Of a stretch of DNA of 64,000 bases, positions 56,038 to 64,000 are shown piece after piece (the first letter of the stretch is position 1; each line of letters starts with the position of its first letter). The notes below the pieces were generated by a model. The model was not told the DNA's origin and searched no databases. It worked only from the letters and a program-made list of their open reading frames with translations. Origin of the DNA: Prorocentrum cordatum. Taxonomy: Eukaryota > Sar > Dinophyceae > Prorocentrales > Prorocentraceae. The DNA lies in assembly GCA_963575745.1 (NCBI GenBank), contig CAUYUJ010001714.1:505842-569841 (forward strand). The letters are read 5' to 3'. Position numbers and translations under genes: made by a program.

Positions 56038-56280
56038 CCGCGACGAAAACGACGACGCAGACGATGACGAGAACGAAGAAGACAACGACGACGACGACTC
56101 CGGCGTCGGCGGCGGCGGCGGCGGCGACGGCGGCGACGACGACGACGACGGCCGCGACGAAAACGACGACGCAGACGACGACGAGAGCAAAGAAGACGAC
56201 GACGACGACAACGACGACGAACACGACGATGACGACGACGACGACGACAACGACGACGACATCAGCGGTGGCGGCGGCGG
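54740..56280 (+). repeat. Duplicated low-complexity block (CCGAGACC array + GC core + GAC/ACG array)
   Basis: The array of CCGAGACCCCCGAGGCCC-like units (54740-55280 and 55520-55760) is followed each time by a GC-rich core. CCGCCCAGCACCGCGGCGA occurs at 55321 and 55802, an offset of 481, and the cores match over about 175 bp. After the second core, GACGACGAC arrays with a further internal duplication run to 56275. Long open frames here reflect repeats. Confidence 0.75.
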
Positions 56281-57076
56281 CGGCGAAGGCACCCCCCCTC
56301 CTTCTCCACCTCCTGATCCTCGAGCCCCCCTTCCTCATTACCCCCTTTTGCACCCCCTCTTCCCTCGTCTCCTCCTCCTCCTCGCCATCGCGTCCCGCTC
56401 CTCCTCCTCCTCCTCCTCCTCCTCCTCGTCCTCGTCCTCCTCCTCCTCCTTGCACATCTCCCCCTCCTCCACGTCCTCCTCCCCCCACTGCTCCTCGAGC
56501 TCCTCGAACTCCCCCCCAACCTCCTCCTCCCCCGCGCATCCACTCTCCGGAAACGACCCAAGTCGCACCCCGCCCGCTGGGCACAGCACGCCCGAAGCAG
56601 CAGCGCTCCGACGATCGCATCTGGCCGTCGGACGCAGGGCTCGGGCGCCGGCGAGGGGGGCTGAGCTCGGCAGGAATGGGCGCCGGGGGAGGGGGGGGGG
56701 ACGAACGCGCCGGGGCCGCTCGGAACGACCCCTGGCTGGGTAAAATCGTCGGGATGGGAAGGTGATATACTGCCTCTGGGCCATTCCTGGCACCCACTAT
56801 ATATATATATACATATACACCATGTGTGACTCTATATAGCACTATATACTCTAAAAAAAACGCTCGTGGGCTACATAACGCAGAAGAATGCGAATGATAC
56901 CATGTCCAATAGCGATCGCAAGAGCGGCCCGCTGCAGCGCGCGGAGCACCAGCGGCAGATTCCCATCACACTCGCTGGTGCCCCCACGCAGCGACCTGGC
57001 AAGCACGGCCACGCTAGGCGGCCGGCGCCAGCGCGTAGGCCTGCACCAACCCAGGAGGTCCACTAACTACACTGTC
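56281..57076. other. CTCCTC tract and AT-rich patch
   Basis: CTCCTC/CTCGTC tract (56355-56530), a small (TA) patch (56796-56815), then unique sequence. No gene recognised. Confidence 0.4.
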
Positions 57077-58308
57077 CTACACAGCGTGAACCTGCAACAT
57101 CTCCACGCCTGGCGGCGGCATCATTGGAACAGCTACAGGGCCGCCCGCCACGGCCACCTGGAAGCCGCCGCCGCAGCCTGCCGTCTGGCGCCCCCACAAC
57201 GGGCGCACCGCGGCCTGGAGTTCCTCAAAGTTGACGCCGCGGTGCCCCTGCGACTCGAGCACTTTCGCCCAGGCGAGGAAACTCTCCGGGTTGGGGCCGA
57301 TGGCCCCCTCTGGCTCGAGCACCTGCAGGCCTCGCCAAGCCGAGAACCAAGGGCGCACCTTCCGGAGCACAGCCGCCGCTTCCGATGCCGCACACGCTGA
57401 GACGAGGCCCCGCACTCGCGCATCATCGCCCGCCACCTCCTCGATCGACCCCCGCAGCCGGCCTCAGGAGCGCGAAGACGCGCTGGGCCCCAGCACGGTC
57501 TCCGCGGTCGCGCGGCATCCTAGAGCCAACAACTTTCACGCCATCAAGTCGCCCTTCATCTCCCCGACGCCACTGTGGCTGAACTCGCGGAGGGCCACCC
57601 GGCCGTCGAAGCACGCCTCCTGCACCTCGCGCCCGCGGCCGGGCGCCGCGCACATCGCCGCCCACATCTGATCAGGCCGCTCTGCGTCGCGCCCGGGCGG
57701 CGCTCGAGCACCCCCAAGGTCGCGGCGACATTCCAGACGGACGGGCCGCGCATGAAGTGGACGTTGCGCAGCTGGAACTCACGGACAAGGACGCCCAGCG
57801 CCACGGCGCCCACCGTCGGCCAATTCGGAATGCGCTGCTTCTTGGCTCAAGCCACCTCGGCCAGTGGAAAACGAGCGGGCATCACTCGCTCGCGTCGACG
57901 CAACGACGGCCTCTAAGTCTACGTCGCGCGGGCGCCAGCGGGTTGCGCGGCAAGGGCCCCATGAGGGCAGCGCGGAAAATCGCGGCGCGCGGCCCATGGT
58001 TGCCGGACAGATGCGCACGCGCGCCATGCGGAGAGCGGAGGGCGCCGCCCCGCACGAGCTCGGCGAGGTTGCCCAGCGCAGACGGCCCGCCGCTGGCTGG
58101 GCCTGAGAAGCGGCGCTTCATAAGCAGGTCGCTTCCGCGACCGGCGCTGCCGACTGCTGAATGGTGTGACCAAAACTGCTACGGGAAACCCTCTAACCAA
58201 CTGAAGAACTCGATGCCCACCTCTAACCCTTGGGTTCTCAGGATCCACGAATCACTTCGACTGCGTTGGTCGGCTCTACGCTGCGCCGGGGCGGCCCTGA
58301 AGGGGTGA
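57077..58308 (-). CDS. Minus-strand coding corridor, unknown protein
   Basis: Protein-like frames: FSAWRGLQVLEPEGAIGPNP with ESFLAWAKVLESQG and VNFEELQAAVRPLWGR (57436-57077), LRNVHFMRGPSVWNVAATLG (about 57780-57700), and GNLAELVRGGALRSPHG (about 58080-58020). Frames change between segments, so this is either a multi-exon gene or a degraded one. No family recognised. Confidence 0.35.
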
Positions 58309-58379
58309 CTGCAACGTCGCCTTATAGGCTGGGCTTCACGGCTCGCCGGCGCCGCCTTTACCCCGGCCGCCGACGGCGA

Positions 58380-58640
58380 CGGGGGGGGAAAGGGGCGGGG
58401 GGGCGACAACGACGACGACGACGAGGACGCGGAGCAGAACGAGGAGGGAAAAAGAAGGGAGCGAAGGAAGGAAGGGGGGGGAAATTGAAGCAACGAGGAG
58501 GAAAGACGGAAGAGGCGAAGAAGAGGAAAGGAAGGGGAGGGGAGAGGAAGAAATGGGAGGGGAAGGGGGAAGAAACGAACGGAGGCGGAAGGAGCGGAAA
58601 GGGGAGCAGAAAGGAAGGAGGGGGGGGGGGGGGGCGACGT
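58380..58640 (+). repeat. Polypurine tract
   Basis: GGGGGAAAGG, GACGACGAC and GGAAGGAAGG-type sequence ending in a 16-nt G run (58619-58634). Confidence 0.6.
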
Positions 58641-59249
58641 AGATGCTAGTAGAAAGGCGAGCGTCGCCACTCGCCGAACAACATCTGACGCACAGTGCTG
58701 GCAAAGATCCCCCGCCCACCAGGCGTGTCGGCATCCTCGCGAGGGTAGGTCAGAACCCCCATGAAGTTGGAGTGCCCACCATTCAAACTTCGCCCCCACT
58801 GAAAGGTAATTATTATACTCTCGCTTGCTCAGTTCGGCGCGACAGGCGGCCCCAAGATGGCCCCGAGACGGCCCCGTGATATCCCCGTCTTAACGTCAAT
58901 GCGTGTCCCCCAGCGCCCCCGATCAAGGCCCCTCCAATCGAGGTCGTTTCTGGTCGCGCCGGCCAGGTCTGCGCGGGGCGGGGGGGGGGCATCGCGGCGC
59001 AAGGAGAAGGGTGATTGCAGAAGAACAGAGCATCATTTTCAAGCGAGGGCCTCGGGGGCCCACGCCTGGATCCACGCGTCAGCGCGCGCGTCCCCAGCGC
59101 GGCCGCAGCGCCCCAGGGCGGCTAACTCATCGCGCAGTTCCCCCAGCTCCAAGTCGAAGACGCGCTGGCGACACGCAGAACCCACTGCGAATCCTCTGCC
59201 CGGCGCGCCAGAGCGCCCAGGAGCGCAAAACTACGCGCGACCTCAACGG

Positions 59250-61125
59250 TCTGTCTCGAGGCTCGCGGGACGGCGCCGGCGCGACGGACTCGGACATCTT
59301 CCTGGCGGGATCCCCTCGCGCATTTTCGCCCGTGAGCCCCTCGGCGCACCACCTGGGAAGTGCTCTTTTATCTTGGCATCTCCCCATTTTGGATTGTCGC
59401 TGAGAGCGAAGAACCCACTGGCCCAGAAATTGAGTCCGCCCCTCGACCGGCCCCCTCTCAGCAGTCGCGCGCGCCTCATCGTCGTCGCCGTCGCCGCCGC
59501 CATCTGCCTCCTCTGCCCGGTCTGCGGCGCTCCCGACGACTTCCGCGACGTCGGCGCCCTCGGCCTCAGACTCAGCCCCTGGGTCGGCCTCGCTGGCAAG
59601 AGATGGAATGTCGCAGTCGTCCGAGGAGGCGACTTCCCATCTCGTCGGCGTCGGGCGCCTCGGCGTCGGAATCGCGCAGGGCCCCCCAGGGGAGATCGCC
59701 CACGTCCACGAGGCAAGCCCTCAGAAACCGAAAGCTCAACATCTTGCCTGGGCACGCGCGTTCCAGACGAGGCTCAAGCCGGTAAACAGACACAAGATCG
59801 ACGGCAGCCGACGGCACTCTGAAAAGCACGTAGAGCTCGTCCATGCCCAGATATTGGACGAACATGCTCGTCGCCAAGACCAACTCCCAATTTCCGCCCT
59901 CCGCATGAGGGGGTAGAACCAGGGAGCGCACTCCTCTGGACACGCGAGACACCGCCCATTTCGTCGCGCCCACCTGGACACGGAAGAAGCCGGGCGCCCA
60001 GGCGCTGAGCAGACGCCGAGAGGCCACGGGGGGCCCATCGCAGAGTGGCTGCCACCTGGCGCACGCAGGGCAGTCCCTGTCAGGAACGATTCTCTGGCTC
60101 ACCGAACTGCGAGCGGAGCCCGCCGTGGTCTGGATTGATACAGGGATCTGTCCGTTGGTGCTCGGTGGCCGAAGCGCGGTCTGCCGTCGTCGCTGCACCT
60201 CGGCCTCCAGCGCCGCTCGGTTCACGGCCACGCACGCCGCGAGCGCTCCAACGCCCGCAGACAGCGCGGGCGGCCGGCCCCCGACCTCAGAGGGCACTGC
60301 AATCACCAAGCCAGGATTCCAACCGCCACGGAGCGAAGGTTCGCGCGCTGCTTGACCTGCTTCACAGGGCGCCCAGGGAAGCCCGTCGCTCTCTCCTGCC
60401 ACGCCATGCACTGCCGCAAGATCGCGCTCCGACTTCCCTGGCCAATCATTACCAGCCAGGGCGCCTCGATTCTCTCATCCGCTGCACGCCTGCGCTCCAC
60501 GCCCGGGCCGGTCATCAGCACGGCGCGGGCAGTGGTCGCCACCTCCTCCTGCGCGGCCGCGGACATCAGGAACGCAACGGCGTCGGTCGCGGACCCTTCT
60601 GCTCTTCGTTTCTGTCTGCAGCCAAGAGCTGCATCCAACGTCAACTTCCTCGGCTGGCACCTCGAAGAAGTCGCAGCACGCCTGCGGCCGCCTGGTCGGA
60701 TTGCATTCAGCAGATAGACGCCATGATTTAAAAGGGCGCTTCCCAAACTGCCACAGACGTAGCAACGCGCGCCCATAAGTGGTCACCAGCGACACGCAAG
60801 CCAATGCGGCTTGCAATGCGGGGTCGCCCCCACGCGGCCACGCAAATCCGACAGCAGTTCCCCAGCTTGCTGCTGAATTGCGCCCGGCGAAAGGGACACT
60901 GATTCGCAGACGGAGCGCAGCGTTTCTCAACGCACCCGCCGTCTCAGGTCGAGACCAAAACTCGACTGCTGCAACCAGGCGTTTTCGCTGCTTGTGTCTT
61001 GGCTGAATACTCTGAACAGCGAATGCCTCAGGCGGGACAGTGAACATATCAATCAAGAGAGATGCTTGCACGCGCCAACCGAAAGTCCTGCGTCTGCTCA
61101 CAATTGGATGTTCTTCCAAAGCCAA
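59250..61125 (-). CDS. Minus-strand coding corridor, unknown protein
   Basis: Continuous protein-like text in shifting frames: HPIVSRRRTFGWRVQASLLI and RKRLVAAVEFWSRPETAGAL (61115-60900), GQGSRSAILRQCMAWQERA (about 60440-60380), then a long frame (60411-59572) with NWELVLATSMFVQYLGMDEL, VDLVSVYRLEPRLERACPG and VDVGDLPWGALRDSDAE. The composition and consistent strand argue for a real but interrupted gene, possibly retroelement-derived. I do not recognise it. Confidence 0.4.
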
Positions 61126-61366
61126 GACTCTTTTCTGCGGGGCCTGCCATGACTCGCCTCTCGATATTATGACGTCGACCGCGTCGGGGTCTGAACATCA
61201 GTACGTCGGCCTAGCCAAGGATAAGCAACAGAACTTCAAGAAGCACTTCGGCAATACCTCATCGCCATGGAGAGAACGAGACGACCCTCTCGTTCGCCGC
61301 GGGCAGCCTGGGCGGGCGGACCCAAGCGCGCCATCTGCAATTTGGCGGCGACGCTCCCTGAATGAT

Positions 61367-61851
61367 CAACAGAACTCCACGTTATAGTCGCTCACGAGGC
61401 GCCTGATCAACTTCGAGCAAATTGCGAGCACAATGCCTGCCTTACATGGACGCTTGACGATCTTCCCACGCAGCGCAATGGCCGCGGCGAGGTTGGCCAG
61501 ATGCGATGCACAGAGGATGCCAATGAGGCGTAGGCAATGTTGCCTTCAGCCACTAACCTGGCGCACAACCTTCTCGCTGCTACGTCAATGGTGAAAATGG
61601 AACCACTTGTAAGCATGCGCGCGATCATGAGGGAATTTCCGCGCGGGCGCCCACCCACGGCCGCTCGCGCCACTCGCATCACCACCGACCGCAGCGCGCG
61701 CGCGATCGTCGCCGCGACCCCCCCGAGAGGGGCCTGCAGTTCGCACCAGACGTCGATCTCCGCATCCCCGACGAAGCACTGCACGACGCTCTTCTGCACT
61801 GCGTTGCCGCGGCTTCCGGCAAGGCGCGGGCCATGGAACGCACACACACAC

Positions 61852-61897
<46 letters not shown>

Positions 61898-62544
61898 CGG
61901 TCGCCCTCTCTCTTGACATTGGAGCGGACCCGCGTGGAAACCTCGTCGCGCACGCGCGGTAGGAACAGGGTTGCAGCGGGCGCTGCCGATGCTGCCTTCA
62001 CAAGACGTTGCATATGCATCTGCTTTACGATCTCGGCCATCGCGTCGCGAATGCGACTGACACAAGTGTAGCTGAGTAGCTGACAAAAGCGGCACCACCC
62101 ATGGATGGAGAAAAAAAAGGAAACCAAAAAAAAAACGGCGACGACGCTGCGCACGGATACGCTTGGATGGCAAAACGCTGCTCGGACCACCCACATGAAT
62201 TTGATGAGACTACCGGAATGGGCGGCAAGTTCCCCCCGATACCAACGTTCGGAAAATGCCCGTTGAGCGCGCTGGCACCGAACTCGTATTAGAAGCCGAT
62301 GCCGGCCGTCGCGGGTCAATGCAAATTGCCCCTTCGCTCCCTGGGCCAGGTCAGACGCGCCCTCGGAGTCCAGCGCGCGGAAAACCGTGCCCACATCAGC
62401 CGCGCCAGCAGGGAACGCGTCGGCCACGTTTGGAAACCGGCGGAACCGCTGCGCACCATCCAGAGGACCCTTCGCACTGGCAGCTGCCATCAGCACCCCG
62501 ACGGAAGGCGGGCCGCGCAACTCGGGAGGGCATCGAAACGGCAA
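61367..62544 (-). CDS. Minus-strand multi-exon gene, unknown protein
   Basis: The upstream part (62544 to about 62190) reads PNVADAFPAGAADVGTVFRA and RWYRGELAAHSGSLIKFMW. A middle exon (about 62060-61896) reads IRDAMAEIVKQMHMQRLVKA and ATLFLPRVRDEV. A third (61793-61367) starts after GTGCAG with KSVVQCFVGDAEIDVWCELQ and ends in LIRRLVSDYNVEFC and a TGA at 61369-61367. The intron between the last two is about 100 bp and mostly (GT)n on this strand. In the last exon one base seems missing near 61527 (CC where CCC restores ...AYALIGILCASHLANL). No family recognised. Confidence 0.45.
61841..61895 (+). repeat. (AC)n microsatellite inside a short intron
   Basis: About 27 AC units, GT on the coding strand, at the 5' end of the putative intron described above. 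Confidence 0.95.
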
Positions 62545-62643
62545 CGGAAGTAAGAGAAAGCGGGGAAGGGAGGACGGAGGAAGCCCGCCCGCGATCCAGA
62601 CCGCCCTGATTTCTACGAGGGCAACGAGATCTACTCATATCCA

Positions 62644-62757
62644 CTGCCCCAAGGCCAGGCCCACCCTGGGCCCACGATCGGCGCATGCGCCTCCCTGGAC
62701 ATGCCACGGGGGTGCACGCACCGCTCCTGGGCCCAGAATGGGCCTGGCCTGGGGCAG
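62644..62757. repeat. Fold-back with ~30-bp arms
   Basis: The left arm (62644-62674) starts CTGCCCCAAGGCCAGGCCCA and the right arm (62728-62757) is its near-perfect complement, with a 1-nt bulge and a 2-nt mismatch. The 53-nt loop contains its own palindrome GGCGCATGCGCC. No target-site duplication seen. It could be a MITE remnant or a hairpin RNA precursor. Confidence 0.75.
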
Positions 62758-62992
62758 CAGATGCGCATCATGCCCGTCGCCCGATCTACGCCGCGACAAC
62801 GGCAAAACCAGCCCCGCACCCGCATATGCGGACCAGGCGCATGAGACTTCGTGGCCATAGAGCCACCGCACCCCCTCCCCCGCGCCGCGCTATCCTGCCG
62901 CCAATGGCTCGAGGTGCCTAGATCTAACCACTTGCATGATTGAGATAACGCCCTCGGAGGAAACACCGAACATACACACACACCAAAAAAAC

Positions 62993-62994
<2 letters not shown>

Positions 62995-63077
<83 letters not shown>

Positions 63078-63150
63078 CGGCAGTCGCAGCCTCGCGCGCG
63101 GCGACAAAGCAAAGCAACGCACACGCGCACACACAAAAAAAAACAAAACG

Positions 63151-63214
<64 letters not shown>
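62995..63214 (+). repeat. (AC)n followed by a 64-nt A run
   Basis: AC repeats 62995-63074, a mixed spacer, then uninterrupted A from 63151 to 63214. The A run could be the tail of a plus-strand retroposed sequence or a simple homopolymer. Its assembled length is unreliable. Confidence 0.9.
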
Positions 63215-63217
<3 letters not shown>

Positions 63218-64000
63218 TCGGCGGGTCGGGAGCGGGCCCCCCCCGGCCAAGAGCTAGGCGGGGCGCGCGAAGCACTAATTGGGGAGACAGGCGCGGGCGG
63301 GCGGGGCCTCAGGCGGCCGGGGGGCGCGGAGAACAGGCGGCGCCGAAGACCTTGCACAGGAAAAGGTACGCCATGGACAGGAGCGGGGGCGAAATCCCGG
63401 GGTGAATAGGCGTTGCCGTCGCGCCGGGAACACCATCCTCGAGCGCTGCGCGGGAAGGGCCGCGACCATGTCAACGTCCGCGAGGTAGAGGAAGACCAGG
63501 TAAGCGAAGTGCACCAGGTGCCACCGACTGGTAGGGAGAGGCCCAGCAGATGAGGATGACCACGAAGTCGATGTGCAACGTTGCGCCACCGGGTGGTCAG
63601 TAGCGGCCTGGGGTGGTAGTCCAATCCACGTCCAGGTAGCAGCCACGAGGCTCGGCATGAAAGCCGACTGCGTCCGCCTGCCGCGGGCCGGGCCTGAGCC
63701 GCGCTGCCCAGGGTGAGCGGGGCCGCCGAGGCGGCAAGGTGCAGCGCCAGCACCGGGCCGGAGCCGCGCTGCGCTGGGCGCTGCCGCCGCGGGAGGGCGG
63801 GACAGCGAGCGGGGAAGGAAAAAGCGGACAGGGGGGAGAGAGGCCAGCGTCCCACGCCAGCCGGAGTCCCGCCAGCGCGCACCGAGGTGCCCGGGTGGGA
63901 CACGCCCCAATGCGCACAGGTAAGACCCGAGGCCCCAACACGGGCGTGTCACGCACGTCGCTGGCGCACCAATGCGTCGCAGGTAAGAACAGGGGGGGCA
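63215..64000 (-). CDS. Weak minus-strand membrane-protein exons at the window edge
   Basis: Minus frames read HLVHFAYLVFLYLADVDM (about 63530-63475) and LLSMAYLFLCKVFGAAC (about 63380-63330), both hydrophobic and protein-like, with a stop at about 63310. Frames differ between segments and the upstream part lies towards or beyond the window end. No family recognised. Confidence 0.25.

Noticed and set aside
57838-57850. TTGGCTCAAG as a relict spliced leader
   Set aside because: Ten bases only, without the upstream CCGTAGCC part.
62890-63903. 337-residue minus-strand frame
   Set aside because: Half of it is poly-Phe and Cys-Val from the A run and AC tract; only short hydrophobic segments may be real exons.

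Overview
This window looks like dinoflagellate nuclear DNA, GC-rich and Prorocentrum- or Symbiodiniaceae-like. That assignment is inferred. The evidence seen is: sparse minus-strand exons in a sea of tandem repeats; introns with GC donors and short direct repeats across the splice junctions; and broken retroelement proteins (reverse transcriptase, RNase H-like, tyrosine-recombinase-like and 'ENP..S.LW' methyltransferase-like) of a type I recall from dinoflagellate genomes. I saw no rRNA, tRNA or CRISPR array.

Layout. 0-6 kb: a CAAGAGGCC/CTC composite repeat, then a 37-bp-repeat array split by a minus-strand gene with an endonuclease/exonuclease/phosphatase (EEP) domain. 6.7-16.6 kb: a minus-strand DHHC palmitoyltransferase gene. 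Five exons carry the cysteine-rich domain, TM3/TM4 and the C-terminal motifs, and they splice in a consistent phase to a stop. Its introns hold inverted-repeat MITE-like elements and composite repeats. 16.6-23 kb: local duplications, dinucleotide and purine tracts, a 16-bp minisatellite and four 152-bp tandem copies. 23.5-34.3 kb: broken minus-strand retroelement domains separated by satellite DNA (73-bp repeat, ATC, GGCTGA, an AT-rich island with a palindrome, 303-323-bp tandem units). 35.4-39 kb: a megasatellite of 12-, 11- and 3-bp repeats. 40-44 kb: minus-strand exons of unidentified membrane protein(s). 44.2-45.2 kb: three different inverted-repeat elements, one with a 6-bp target-site duplication. 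46.4-47.3 kb: simple repeats. 49.8-54 kb: a broken minus-strand coding corridor of unknown family. 54.7-56.3 kb: a duplicated low-complexity block. 57-62.5 kb: more minus-strand coding corridors of unknown function. 62.6-64 kb: a fold-back hairpin, (AC)n, a 64-nt A run and weak membrane-protein exons.

How it fits together. Nearly every recognisable coding segment is on the minus strand, as in a unidirectional dinoflagellate gene array. The only gene whose biochemical role I can name with confidence is the DHHC palmitoyltransferase. The EEP gene is assigned at fold level only. Several corridors are interrupted by single-base shifts at C/G homopolymers, so true pseudogenes and base-call errors cannot be separated from the sequence alone.
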